From contig JACCIC010000034.1 in NCBI GenBank assembly GCA_018907035.1, positions 3,192,001 to 3,256,000 on the forward strand: a stretch of 64,000 nucleotides of DNA, in the 5' to 3' direction. Positions within the stretch are counted from its first letter, which is position 1. Every line of letters begins with the position of its first letter. This DNA is from Sycobia sp. Sy_11. Its lineage: Eukaryota > Arthropoda > Insecta > Hymenoptera > Epichrysomallidae. The notes beneath the pieces were generated by a model. That model was not told the origin of the DNA. It searched no databases and saw only the letters and a program-made list of their open reading frames with translations. The translations under genes and the position numbers were made by a program. Of this stretch, positions 1-13,404 are shown piece by piece.

Positions 1-1870
1 AGCCGTGCGCACGGTTAACCCCTGTTGTACAATAGGGGTGCGCGCCCTCGTCACCGGGAGATAGAAAAGAGAAAGAGAGAGAGAGCCTGAGAAGAGAGAC
101 GAGCTCGCGCGCGGACGTCGATTTATATTTATTAGCGATTCGTTATCCCTCGTGTTTGCCGTGGCCCCGATTGGAGAGATCAGTCTGATTCCCCTCGTAT
201 ATACTTTCATCTGCACCAGTATGACTGCCTATCCGTCTCTCCCTCTCTCGCGTTTATTATGCTCTTCTGCCGAAATGCTCCCTTTATAAATAAAAAAAAG
301 AATCAAATTAAATATTTAATTACCTTCAGATGGAACTATATTTAAATATTTCATAGAATATCCATCTTTAATATAATTTCAGAAGATATACATTACGCAA
401 TTATATATATCCGTCTAATATTTTTTGTTAAATAACAAATCCTAACTAATGTATTTTATGCTCTCTAAAATATTACCAGTTAAAATATCAAAACTTAGTC
501 GGATGTGGACTTGTAGTTCAAATCACATATATACTTTAATTTAGCTAATTCCATAATTCTATAGAAGTTGACTAGGAACCAATCGCAAAAATATATGTTT
601 AATTAAGAATTAGAATAAATATATCGTTACATATATATAAGCCACTAGTTCACTATGTCTACCAATGTGCTACATTTTCTTATAGTTAATTTCACGGCTT
701 AACGAACTCATCCAGCTCTGCAATACTTAACGCGTAAAAGTACCATCGTCTCCCCATAACCTCGATACAGTCTAATTCCATTTTCAAATGACCGATGAAA
801 TTAAGTACCCTACCCAGTACCCACACATAGTAGGCTCTCCCCGCTCTATACTCTATAGACAGATTAAAAAACTAAATTTCCAATCTCTTTCTGTCTCCCA
901 TACAGACGCTAAAAAAAGTAAAAAAAAAGAAGTTAATACATAAAAAAAGTTGCTTTTTAAAGTAAATTTAAAAAAACATATCTATTTATCCATTTGATAT
1001 TCTGTTTCAATTAAAAATAACATTTTACTTATAAAACCATTTCGCTTGGGACATCTTAAAACCTGGTAATCCTATGATTTTTATATTATTATTTTTATCT
1101 TTCATATTACGTTTCCTACTATTATTATAAATCTGATCCACTCTTTCTGCAATAATTTTTTCTATAAAATCTACTGGATAATCATAATTAATGAATATCT
1201 CTTTAACTAATTTTAAATTATCTTTTCCGAAATCTTAGTGTGATAATTTGATTGCTCTGTCGATGACTCCCTTTATAGAACCTCTTATTTTCGAATTGAT
1301 AGTGTGAGTTCAAATTTAAAAACCTTCCTGACAATGTAGGTTTTCTATACGAACAGGATGTTACTCGGTTGTTACTAACTCTAATAACATTGACGTTTAA
1401 AAAACATAATTTATTATTTAACTTTTTTTTATTTAAACCTATCATGGATAGAATTAAAAACATTTACCATCTCGTTTATTTTTTCTGAATTTTTTCAGTC
1501 TGAAGTAGGTAACGCTAATTACCTCCTAATCGAATCCTTCAAGTTACGAAAGATAACCTTTACCGATGTTCAAAAAATATTTTTTTCTATTTACCTTTAA
1601 TAATTTAATTAAATATGTTGTTGAAGCTAGGTAAATTGTTTAAATGAAAAAATCAAATTTTTGAATTGAATACGAGAAAAAACTTCAAACAACTGTATCT
1701 GATCCTTACAAACAAGCTGTGGACGATATGATCAGTATATATTTAGAAAGCGCTATAGTAATCTGGTACTTAAGTCAAACGTCACACATAAATATGTTTA
1801 TTTTGAGGAACAAACATGTACATTTATTAAAATAAATTTTTTAACAAAATTTCACTTAATGAATATTCTT
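1..1870. other. Gene-free flank, left edge
   Basis: The first 300 bases are CpG-rich with short GA and CT runs. The rest is AT-rich with no open frame that looks coding and no mobile element I recognise. Similarity to the region downstream of the second protease homologue begins only near 1870. It may hold the 3' side of another unit cut by the window edge, but nothing shows this. Confidence 0.5.
1823..1828 (-). promoter_or_regulatory. Possible polyadenylation signal of the left protease homologue
   Basis: AATAAA on the minus strand about 77 nt past the stop codon at 1905. In sequence this AT-rich the hexamer is common by chance, so the call rests on position only. Confidence 0.3.
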
Positions 1871-1904
1871 TCAAAATCACATAAAAATACTTTAAATCTG
1901 ATTC

Positions 1905-4545
1905 CTAATCAAGCGGTTGGAATTCTCCTGTTTTATCTCGAATCCAATCGATAAAACTAGGAATGTGCATATAAAATGATGGTCCCATGTATTCATTAGA
2001 TAAAGGTACTGAAAAGGTTAGTCCAAGAACTTCCCACTTGTCATTATCATTCTTTTGCATGAGTGGACTGCCCAAATCGCCCTGAAAGAAATCATTTATT
2101 TTATTTTTTGAACATATAAAATATTTGTAATGTCTTGTAAATAATTCGGACTTCAATAGTTTGACTTTTTTTTATGTTTAATAATAATACTAAATAAGAA
2201 TTTATTATCATTTTAACGTATTTATACTTTTATTAATATGTGATACTTACGACGGATGGGCCTTTCGGACTCTCAAAAGAACCAGTACAGAAATGAGTCC
2301 CATAATCGTAATTCTTTGACATTTGAAGGCTTCGGCTCTTACTTATCATTATGATAGCCAAATCGCATTCCTTTTCCTCCATAATTTCCACTTCAATTTC
2401 CTGCAGTTTTTCTGATAGCATTTCAATAACTAATTCAGCAGCATTCGTTGCTCCCCAGCCAGCTACAATAGCAGATCCAGAAGGATATATTAAATTTAAT
2501 GAAAAGAGATATGCATTTACATGGTCATTAAATTCGAATGGCTTGTGCACCTTAACTAAGCCTAAATCAACAGATCTATTGATGCTGAAAAATATATATA
2601 TTTCATTGTTAAAAAGTATTCACAGCAATTTTTTGAATGGAATAATATAAATAGAGTAATGGCTTAAAGCGCATATTGACTTACTCATCTGGATCAAAAC
2701 TGGAGTGTGTAACATAGTCTACCACATCTCGGTTTTGCCCGTTCGATCCACGCGTTTGTAAATGTAATCTACCAGCATATACTACCAGAAGTCGATACGG
2801 ATATTTAACATCAATTTGGGAAGTTATTGATCCCGTAAACAGAACCCAATTTGGTGTATAAATGATACCAGAACCGATGAACTTCAATCGCTCTCTCGGT
2901 CTTTCTCGTCCATGGAGTGAGACAATATTGGTAAAAGTAGTTGGATCGGCATCCTGACCATTCTGAATTCGCTTGACGAAGCCTTAGAACATATCGCAAT
3001 TTGATCATCAACTTAAGCTTATTTTTCAGATTCATAAAAAGCAAAAATAAAATAATATGTTAAATATAATTAGAGTAACTTTTTGATTAGCTAGAAAATC
3101 GTTTTGTGTAGAATCCAAATGAGCCTTTAAATTATAAAATCTACAAGATATTTGTCTCTATTTTTTTTTAAGGAAACATAAGGATACCTTATTTCCACAG
3201 TGTTTAAAGAAAAATAATATTTTATAGCATAAGGATACCAAAGAATCATACATAGCTATGATCGACTCATACACATACGCTAGTCACTATAACTAACGAT
3301 TAGCAATATTATTTTCGAATATTATTTCCAATATTATTTTCGAAATCTATCTGGAAAAGCTTATATTATTTAGTCTTTGAGTCTAGATCTAGCATTTAAT
3401 TGACTTTCTCGGTGATTAAAAATTCTTTTTATATTATATATACTATAAAAGAATTGCGAAACAAAACCTTTATTTCAAGTTCAAGCCAGTTATGTCATAA
3501 AAAAAAAAAACAAAATAAATTTCGCAAACGTGATGAAAGCTTAATTATATACAAGAATCTCAACAAATATATTATATTTATTCCCAGCAAAGATATTCTA
3601 CAGAATCTAACTCTAACCCATAATACTGTAATGATTCGTGAAAATGAAAAACTACCTTAAAGTTCTGAATAATAAGCTAAAATGGATTTGTATATTAAAG
3701 GTTTCGTCTATAATTTCAACCCTTTTTCTTAAGGATGTAGAAATGTCTCATGGCGCCTAATTGTACTTCACAGATACCTATTACCAAAAACAAATTCGGA
3801 TTAAGAAGGTAAACTTATATTAAACACAAAAATGTTCACCAGCTGCATGATTTATTAAACTAGCCAGAAGAAAGTCACATATTCGGTCCTGGATTTGCCT
3901 GAAGGTATAGAATTGCCGTTGTTTCCGAAAATCGACAATCAATATTATAATAATTATTGTGTTAAATTTTTATAATTATTGCATTAAATTTTTACATTCT
4001 TTTCATGCATGATTTCATATGTACGTTTCATGTAGTTTCAAATTTCCAATAAATTTTTGATGGAATAATTTATGAACAATGCATCGAATGAAATGAATAT
4101 TATGTTTCTACTTCGTTTTTATATTCTGTAATTATGAAATATAATTGTGATACAGAGTCTCGTACGAAGTAAAATTTATATTTAGGAGAGTATAACTTAG
4201 TCATTGAAGCACACAGTTTCTGAAAATATTAATCACTAACAATCAAATTGCACAACAATGTATAGCAGATTTGCACCGTGACACTTTATTTTCTCAACAG
4301 TAATCAAATATGACTGTTAATGTTAATAATATCAACACAATAAAATCTAACATTACCCCAACCACATCTAAAAGCGGTAATTATTTTTAAATAGTAGTAG
4401 CAATATTATTTATTTGAAAATATTACACAATCTAAACATCAAGTGTTCGACCATCTCTTTTGTATAAACTAATCTTGACCTCATTATTCCAACTTTAAGA
4501 ATTCTTAATATTTCTTATCACTTCAGCATAATAGATGTTAGATAT

Positions 4546-4605
<60 letters not shown>

Positions 4606-5471
4606 TAACTAGTTATATTATTCGTTACAAGATATATAGTTGTTGCAAAGAAAAATTAAATAAAATTACTTAAAAATTAAAAGAAGAAAAGCAAACTGTA
4701 GGCATACCTCTAGAGGTAAAATTTACAATTCAATATGATGCAAATAGATGATTTGATGCGAATAGTATGAAAATCAAAGTATTCTCTTGTAAAAGAAAAA
4801 ACTAATTGAACAATTTCGAAAACTGACATAATTTCAGAAAATTTTCATACTTTTTTAAAATCATAGAAATATATATAATTTTATACCGTTTGAACCTAAA
4901 ATATTTGTATTCGTACAGTTCATGAATCAATAAATACATATTTTTCTTTAGAATGACCACATTCAAAATGATATACCTCAAACGGCTATCGCGTATTTTT
5001 TCAATTATGTTAATTATCTTTCTTTGAATGCATGAGAAATTCAGCGCCACAAAAATTTCAAAGCATACACCGAGTCATATAGGTTTTTTTTTTTTTAATT
5101 TTGTACGCAAAAAATATCTCTGAAGGAGATACGAAGATACTAGAGAAACTTTTTCGAATATTTAGTCTCGGTTTCAATTTTTCCATACGAAAGCTTCGGA
5201 CAGCTATTAAAATAAACTTCTGATTGCATATGTTTGATATTATTTAATAGATTATACACCGATTTATACATATTTTTAATTTTTTTATTTATTGTTTTAT
5301 GATTAAAGCGAGATGAATTTCATATGAAATTGTATATTTACTTCTTTAGGATTAAACAAAAGATAAAATTAAGCTGAATTTTTCTATTTTAATTGTATAT
5401 TTGTATATTGTTATATTATTATTCTTTATCAGAACAATCTTCACTAATTCTAATGTGTTAAGACCAATATA

Positions 5472-5540
<69 letters not shown>

Positions 5541-6126
5541 GGACACAGACAAGTTTATTATGAAACATATTTAATGATATATAGTGGGTGTTCTAACTGT
5601 TCCGAACATGACATAAAGTGAGCACTTTGGAAAAAAATGTTAAATACAAAAGTTGTTCAGTTTTTAAGGTGAAACTAAATGCAGCATTTAGCGCAGGTGC
5701 AAAATGGAAAATTAGAACTAGGAGGCTTAATTTGAAATACTAAAGTTAACCTTCAACTGACCTTGAAAATCAAGGGCAATGTTAATTTAACGCAACCATA
5801 AAGTTTGTCTTACAAAATCAGGCTCAGGCATAATATGATTACTCAGGCATAATAAGCTGAAGATAACTTTCAAATGACCTTAAAAATGATAATCAATTAA
5901 CAATCCCATGTAACCATTTAGTTCAACCTTTAAAACTGAACAACATTTGTATTTAACATTTTTTTCGAATGTACTTAGTTTATGAAGTGGGGGTCTGGAA
6001 CATTTCGAACACCCTGTATTTTCAGATGAAGCTATAAGTGCTTACATAAGGCATAAATTTTAATATACTTGACTTACGCGCTTGTGTAGCAGCTATGAGG
6101 CAGAACAATATAAGACTTAACTTCAT
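1905..6126 (-). CDS. Secreted serine protease homologue (S1/chymotrypsin fold), catalytically dead, left copy
   Basis: Four exons, minus strand: 6126-6078, 2982-2685, 2584-2251, 2081-1905. All introns are GT-AG with GTAAGT donors. The total is 858 nt, 285 residues plus stop, with no internal stop. Residues 1-16 (MKLSLILFCLIAATQA) are a signal peptide. R21|IQNG matches the R|IVGG activation site of S1 proteases. WVLFTGSI replaces WVLTAAHC, so His57 is Ser (residue 68). Cys42 and Cys58 are both gone. The catalytic Asp survives (D116, codon split by intron 2). GDLGSP replaces GDSGGP, so Ser195 is Leu (residue 230). The length fits a single S1 domain; there is no clip domain. In known SPH families such proteins act as cofactors, inhibitors or binding proteins, but the role here is unknown. 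The paralogue at 21210-22921 has identical exon lengths. Start choice: only this ATG gives a signal peptide in phase with exon 2. Confidence 0.85.
4549..4601. repeat. (TA)n microsatellite in intron 1
   Basis: About 26 uninterrupted TA units inside the enlarged first intron of the left protease homologue. Absent from the paralogue's intron. Confidence 0.95.
5475..5539. repeat. (AT)n microsatellite in intron 1
   Basis: About 32 AT units, 45 bp from the MITE in the same intron. Confidence 0.95.
5584..6016. mobile_element. Tc1/mariner-type MITE with long terminal inverted repeats
   Basis: A 433-bp element flanked by TA on both sides (5582-5583 and 6017-6018). The outer ends read GTGGGTGTTC and, inverted, CAGGGTGTTC. 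The two ends remain similar as inverted copies for about 100 bp, sharing runs such as AAAAAAATGTTAAATACAAA and TTGTTCAGTTTT. There is no coding capacity. The TA duplication and ends suggest mobilisation by a Tc1/mariner-superfamily transposase (inference). It lies in intron 1 of the left protease homologue, 61 bp downstream of the exon 1 donor. The matching place in the paralogue has no element. Confidence 0.8.
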
Positions 6127-6165
6127 TTTGATGTCGAAATGAAATTATTTTGAAGATATTGATAG

Positions 6166-6173
6166 TATATATA
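6166..6173 (-). promoter_or_regulatory. TATA box of the left protease homologue
   Basis: TATATATA on the minus strand, within GCTATATATACT, 40 nt upstream of the ATG. The same block lies 37 nt upstream of the ATG in the paralogue (22958-22965), inside a longer conserved upstream region. The spacing implies a very short 5' UTR. Confidence 0.6.
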
Positions 6174-7879
6174 GCTATGCAAGTCGAAAATAATGTTCGA
6201 ATTCTAATTAAAAAAAAAAAAAAATAACATCTGTTATTTAAGCTGCTATTTACATTACAATTCTGTTTCATTTATTGAAGGACTGTATTTATAACGGGTT
6301 CAGGGGATGCTCGTATAAATTTTTATTTAAATTTTGAAAAATTCTGAAAAATTGTCCACTTATTGTCTATTTCTAATCATCATGAAAAATTTCATGGACA
6401 ACTAAAAATATTAAACTCTGAAAAAAATATGATTTTAACGTTTCATAACATCTTAAATTAGTCTTAAAATTCTGTAAAGGCAACGTTTCCAATTATTTTT
6501 TATACACTTTGGGCAAATTTAAAATAAAATTTTAAGAATTTCTTCAACTACTAAAATATCAGAGTTTTTTGAATTTGAATTTCGTCTTAGAATTTTTTCA
6601 GAAATTACTTTAAAAGCATTTAATATTTTTATAGAATATTTTTATTGATTAAAAAATTGTTTCAACCAAATTGTGCATGATTTATTATGAAAATAAAATA
6701 TTTTATATCCAAATTTTTTTGGTGTTAGCAGAAATAATCTCAGGCAACTTGACATGATTTTCAGGGATTAGGCAGCGTAATTATCAATTTACTACTCGTC
6801 CTATCACCCATAAGTAATTAAATATATTTACAATATGGAAATACATACTTTTCTGAATGTTAAATAACTATAAAACGAAATTTTGAAATTAAGAGTAAAT
6901 TGTTTAATTTTGTCTATTTTTAAAATTAAAAAGTAATTATTTAAAAAAGAAAGTCTAAAAAGAGTATAAATAAATATATTTAACATTATATTTTAATATT
7001 GTATCCTCATATATTTATTTACAAATACAGTTGATAGTAATGTATTTAATTAATATATAATTAAAATTTCATTTTATTTTGTTTTGTCTTTTTTACTTAT
7101 TTACCTGAAACATTATTATTTACGGAATCATTATACTATCCTCATTATTCTAAAAAATCTATAAATAAAATAGTAATTTAATTACTAGCATATTATATAC
7201 TTTTTAATCAACAAGCTTTAAGCTGTATATAATGCTTATTTATACATTTATTTAGTGAAAAATGTATGTAAATGTTTTTAAATTATTTTTCTATCTTGAG
7301 GTAGATAAAATAGGCTTTCAATTTCACTAAAAGTTATAATGATTTCTATAATTTTTTATAGCCATCATAAATGACAATAAATTTATAAAACATTAAATGC
7401 TTATTAACACCAATTTTCAGTTCTCATTATTAATTTGTTATATATTTGGTATTATCACAGTTATTTGATCTATATTGTTAAGATACCTTATAGCTTATTT
7501 ATAATGTTTATTATATAAAAATATTTCAATTATACAATTTTATCTTTAAATTTTAAAAATAAAATAAAGATGTACTAACAGAGAATAAAAACTAAGATAT
7601 TTATCGTTCCACAGCCTATAGCTGGGATTAAATCATTTCAGTCCTATTTAAATCCAAATTTAATCGAAATAATAATTAAGTATATTATAATGCATTTTAT
7701 TATTAATTTGTTTCTATTTAATAACTTTTTCCGTATATTCTAAACAAACAAAACATATTGTTAAATTTTAATTTATATAAAATGTTTTTAAAAACAACTG
7801 TGCTTTACTTACCTGTTATCTCTTATGTTTTTTTCTTATGATTTTTTTACAAATAATATTTACATTATAATTCTTTTTA

Positions 7880-7880
<1 letters not shown>

Positions 7881-7940
<60 letters not shown>
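7881..7940. repeat. (TA)n microsatellite
   Basis: Thirty perfect TA units. Confidence 0.95.
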
Positions 7941-7941
<1 letters not shown>

Positions 7942-9104
7942 CTACAACTCTATATCTCGATAAGAGAATCAGGTTATATTCGTAACGATGATAAAATATA
8001 TACCTCATTGTCAACCATCAGCTGTTTGTTACACATGCTCAACTAGCTCATGAAGTACCGGTCGCCCGAAATACAGGGCCTGATTTGTGCGCCGAATAAA
8101 TTTCTAGTCGGAACGTTACTACACCGACTAATATTGTTGCATAAAAAAGAAATATAAGAAGAATGAAATGCTGAATTCAATAAGTTTTTCTGAAGCCGAA
8201 AAATTTTCAAAGTAATTTTATAGTCATTCACATATGACTGCTTGACTAGAAGACAGACTTGAAACTTTCTTTCCTACTCTTCGGAGGTCTCTTTTGTTAA
8301 TTCGCACATCGAACACGTATTCCTTTCAAACCTCACTGGTATGATGTTATGAGGGCAAGCAACTGGTGCAGGTTTTCTTCCGTATCAGTGTCCTTGAACA
8401 GGTGTTCATCCTCTCGCTGGGGTCTCGCTTCCTTCCTTCTGTTTCCATGCGCTTTGATTTTTCAATCAATTATTTGAATGTGTTCCTTTTATCCCGAGTT
8501 GTTTTAGCCCGTACGTTCATGTACAGTAAATGAAGTCTAATAATGGTGATCCTCCTTCTTTGCTCTAGAGGATTCTTCTAGAGGCTATTATCGGCTGGTT
8601 ATTCTGTAGGGATGTGCGGAACAAGAAAATCGCCTGATAACAAATGTGATATTCTTAAAGAAATCGATTTGTATGTAGCGATCTTGGGTATTTTATTTAA
8701 TGCAAAGTTGGTTTGCTGGACGAGGAAACATTGCTTTGCAAAAAAGGTTTTACGTGATTGTGGTGTATACAAACGCGAGTACAAATTCCCTTTTTTCATC
8801 AGCAGCGGTATGCTGCCCGAGACATAAGGGACGAAATGGTGTTACAAGCGTAAATGATCGTTTCATTTTAATTGCAGTAAATTTGGATTCCGTTATAATT
8901 TATTGTCTTTTTTTCTCCTTTTTTTAATTAAAAATGTTTTTTTTTTATTTAAGTCTCTTTTCTTTTACTTTTACTTTTTTGTAAGAGATTTTCTTATGCC
9001 AATAAATTTTCACATTAATTATTTTATTAATTATATTGTTATTGCTATTTAATTTATTCATTCCTATTGCACCTATCCTTATTTTTCGTTCTGATACAAA
9101 TTGG

Positions 9105-9107
9105 TAT

Positions 9108-9168
<61 letters not shown>
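9105..9168. repeat. (TA)n microsatellite, one interruption
   Basis: About 64 bp of TA repeat broken once by AA near 9121. Confidence 0.9.
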
Positions 9169-9171
<3 letters not shown>

Positions 9172-12100
9172 TTATGAGATATTAAATAAAGCAAATGAAA
9201 ATTATAAAAATTGAGGAATTAAATATAAAAATAAATAAATGAATAAATTGTATTTTATGATAGTATATTTATTTGCTAAATTCAAATTCAAATAAGATTA
9301 TTCTAAAAAACAGTGAAAATCTGCATAATTTTATTTGAAAAAAAAACTATTATTAACTTATAAAAGAATCATTTGATATTTTCTGGAAGTTACATATATA
9401 TACAGTGTTGTGATGAAAAATACATTTTGCTTCATCTGTAAAACTATAATTTTCGAATGCCGATGACGTGCCTGAATAAGTTAGGTGTTCGGATAGGTAT
9501 AACGATCGACACTAATGACTGGAAATTGCCTTAATAAAATCATCAATTTGTTGGAAAGACAAATTAGGTAAATAAATGCATTATGCGTAATATAAAAGAT
9601 TTACTGTAAGGTACGAAAGTCCTTCAACTTAGCGGAGCATTTATGACCCTATGTCGCCTCCTCCCTATATAACGGGACTCTCGCCAATCTGACGTCCCTC
9701 AACTTTTTCACCCCCTTCTTTTATCCCCACCATTGCTCCTAAGTATAATTTAGGGAACCAATAGAAAATATTCTTTCCACCACCTCCATGAGATTTTACC
9801 AATAACATTAAAATTATGCGTTTATAGTGGAAGATGCGAGCTATTCTGTTATTTCAAGTTGTAAACCTCGAGCAGATTCTTCGGAGATGTAATTCGATCA
9901 ACTAATAAACACTTTGTATTTATATATTTTATTATAATTTAACACGTGTATAACTTATTTACACAATACTCTTGTACTTCACATCCAAATCAAACATTTT
10001 ATAATACGTTTAATCACAATTAAGTTTGTTCGATTGAGCTGAGCGATAAAGGAAAGTATCTTTCAAGAAAAATAAATAAAACTTTCGCTCAAGATTAAAC
10101 ATTAGGTTTTCGAAAGTTATAGTCTTTGGTGCATGGTTTTACGGTTTTACTTTGAGTTTTTATTTTGTGTTTTTACATGTTTCACCGGCATTCCAATAGG
10201 TGGGTTATTATTTATATAAAATGATATATGAATAAAATATTTGTTTTTTTTTATTTTAAAAATTCTAGTTGTCAATAACGATATTATTTTGCTTTATCAG
10301 TTAAATATAATAAATGGGAATATTACATTAAATAAATTTGCTTTAACATTATTATAATCTATCTCTCCAATCTCCATCCAATATTGTTAGTCAATGCACA
10401 GCTTGTCTCGCTTTACTTTCGAACATAGATACTTATACACTATCATAAGTAACGTACGTATCATATTGATCCTCTCGCAATTCAGCATTCGACCTATACT
10501 TAGCTCGGTACATGAGATAAGCGTATTTACTAAATTTTCATGGCCCAATATGAACGAAAACGTCGCCTCTCTCTGATTCCCCCGTCCAATTATCCAGCAT
10601 TAGTGAACATCAAACTCTCACGCAGAACAGTGGTTCGAATCCTCGTTTAAACGACATCACGGCCTATGAATCATCTGTCATGAATAATATTGTATTCTGC
10701 GTGCTGCTCAAGCTCTTTTTTAAATTTCGAATCAGGTAATCCTTTAACTGTGCTTTTGTCGACTGCTTATATACACATTAATAAATATATAAGACCAATG
10801 AAAATATTTATTAATGAATTAAGTAATTCCCGTATTTTAATATAAAATTTAAAATTATATTTTCTTTCACATATTGTATAAAAATTTGAAGTTTTTTAAG
10901 ATTCTACATATATTTTATCTAATACATGAAGTGGCTCCGCCCCCTAATTATAATATAATCCCCGACTTTGATCCCTGGAACCCTCCCTCACCTGGTAACA
11001 TTTTTGCACTTAAAGATTAATATTTTAATTCCAGAATAAAAAAAAATAATTCAAAATATAGACAGTTATTTATATAAAAATAATTAACATGGCTTAATAT
11101 TATATAATATTACAGTAAAATTTAATAAAATTTAATTTAGCGTTTGCTTTCAGTTTAATAACACTTCATTATTAACAAAGAGAGTATACAATCACTGGAG
11201 AACTAAATGCTTCTATCTCGATACAATGTATTAAATATAATAAAAAAAATTAATACCTTACCTTTTTTGTGCCAATGGTTCTTCCTTTTACGTATTTTTC
11301 TTTGACAATTGCGAACAATAATTGAAGAATAATTGTTATCATATTCTCTAAATATACTTATTTATATACTTCTAAATATATTTATTAATATCTCTCTTTC
11401 TTTTAATAAATTCGAATTTGTTTGTGTATGTACTATTCAATATACAAATTGCTGTACATCAACAACAAAATGTGATAAAAATTATTATTCATTCATGGGG
11501 GTTTCTATAGAGGTAATAAAGTTTTATTTATATATCCAGAAGAATTCTATATGACTTTATGTGAATATTAATACTTATTATAATTATTAGGAAAAAAAAG
11601 TAATTAAGTTTGTCGAGAATTAAGGACTAAATTTTATTAGTGCAAAATAGAATCTCCAGTTAAATTTAACGATACAAGAGCTATTGCATGGTAGTCTTTG
11701 AGATGAAAAAAAATATGTTCTAAGTTTCAGAGACATTAAAAAAATGAAAAGCCTTTAAAAAATATGTAAATAATCAAAAAAATTTTATATAAATCATTTC
11801 AACATAAAAATAATTATAAGCGAGGGTTTTCCGCACAAATAAAACATAGGATAGTCAATTTTTGTACTGTAATGCCTGTTACGAACAGAATCGAAAATAG
11901 ATTTAAGAATTGGTATTAACTCTTAAAGTAAGTCTCCATCTTTTATAATTTTTAGAATTAAAGTATTTATTTATCGATTAAAATTCTAGTTATTATTATA
12001 TATTAATTAGCTTCACGTAAAATGTATCTATATTGTTTGCATTAAAATGTAAAAATAAGATATTTTTATTATCACTGCTAGATTTATATGCGTTTATAGT

Positions 12101-12891
12101 TTAAAAAAGTAGAGCTATAAATTTAAATTTAATTTTATGATTTTCAATTTTAGAATTTGTTAGATCATTTTAGCCTTCTATAAATAATAGAGCAAAAAAT
12201 ACTTGAAACTAAATATTGGACAGTATCGTAAAGGGATGTAAACATATGGGTCCACTGGGTCTTATTACGATCTGCGTGTTTGCTGCCCTGCGCGACAAAT
12301 GAGTTATGAGTTTATTGTTTAGATGACTGAATTTTTTATAGGTTTTAAGCTTCTCACAAGGGCTTGCAGAGTTTTCAATTTCGAGTACTGCAGTTAGTTT
12401 TGCGTTGTCCTTTCGTTTGAACAGACGTCTTTTCTTTCCTCGTTTGAAATAAAGTTCACGTTAAAAGATTATTTCGTGTATATTTATTTTAACATTCCAC
12501 CTACTATATTTAATAAAAATCAATAGCATTATTTAGTTGGATATTATATTAAAATAATGTGTAATAGTTTCTAAAAAGTTTTATAATATTGCATTAACAT
12601 TATATATATATAGTTATAAATTATGCTGCGGAAAATGTTTAGTTTTAAGATTGAAAAATAACATAAATAAGAGATTAATGTAATATGATATTCGCGAGAT
12701 AATAATATAAGGAGGAAATGTATATGCAATCTCCTTGGGCAAAACGGCGCCACACAAATTAAAAAATAGAAAAACTGTTTATAACTGATATGTATGTATA
12801 TACGAAATATCGAGTAATTCTCGATGAAATCATCGCTGGAAATTTGAAATCTTATTCAATAATTTATAGTTTGAAATTTTGAATTGGACTC

Positions 12892-13183
12892 TATTGGGAA
12901 TTAGGGTCTAAATAATAAATGTATTAATTTATATTTAATAATTATAATTTATTTCAAGAAAACAAGAAATGGAAAGCACGACTGTTCTATGCAAGTAACT
13001 ACTCACAACTGACTTGCAGATGCAGTCTTATATAGGTGTGTAGAATGAAAAGGTCTCCTGAGATGCAGGAGGTGCCATAAACATTTATGACGGACGACAA
13101 TGCTTGTATACATAGGAAATAGAGGGATATTTATTTTTGCACTCGGCATATATATATTATGTATATGTCGGGGAAACCCAACA
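12892..13183 (-). repeat. Copia 3' LTR
   Basis: 292 bp; lacks a 10-bp segment (AATAGAGACT in plus-strand sense) present in the other LTR. Confidence 0.95.
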
Positions 13184-13193
13184 CGCCCCCTCA
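13184..13193 (-). other. Copia polypurine tract
   Basis: TGAGGGGGCG on the minus strand, directly abutting the 3' LTR; the usual position and composition for the plus-strand DNA primer. Confidence 0.8.
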
Positions 13194-13404
13194 AAAATAA
13201 ATTAAATTAAAAAATTCAAAAAGATATAGGTAATAGTAAATTTAAGTTCGTGCTCTCCATTTATACCTGGGAAATTACAGAGTCCAACATTTGTTGCACG
13301 GATTAGGAAAACCCAGAAAACCTAATCAGACTCATAAAAAAAATTAAAATATATTTTTTTTGCTAACATTTAAATTAATCAATAGTATATATAATTAAAA
13401 AAAT

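Larger units (their letters stand above)
1870..6400 (-). repeat. Left unit of a segmental duplication
   Basis: Sequence similarity to 21175-23180 runs from just past the stop codon through the exons, introns 2 and 3, the start of intron 1 and about 270 bp upstream of the ATG. Both units have the same orientation. This unit is much longer because intron 1 has grown to 3,095 bp, including a MITE, two long (TA)n arrays and further AT-rich sequence not seen in the other copy. Confidence 0.75.
6401..12891. other. AT-rich intergenic region without recognisable genes
   Basis: Between the left protease homologue and the copia element. It holds two long (TA)n arrays and AT-rich unique sequence. Slightly more GC-rich patches near 8.0-8.9 kb, 9.6-9.8 kb and 10.4-10.7 kb contain only short unrecognised open frames. 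I see no RNA gene and no transposon ends. Confidence 0.5.

Noticed and set aside
2351..2650. Plus-strand open frame of 99 codons
   Set aside because: It is antisense to exon 3 of the left protease homologue.
3730..3830. A short Met-Ala-Pro-Asn-Cys start that recalled a zinc-finger (THAP-like) N-terminus
   Set aside because: The frame stops after about a dozen codons and the expected Cys/His spacing is absent.
8612..8827. 71-codon Cys-containing frame
   Set aside because: The opposite strand is equally open, there is no signal peptide and no recognisable Cys spacing.
10628..10650. B-box-like GGTTCGAATCC suggesting a tRNA gene
   Set aside because: The flanking bases do not form a T stem, and no A box or acceptor stem is present at the right distance.
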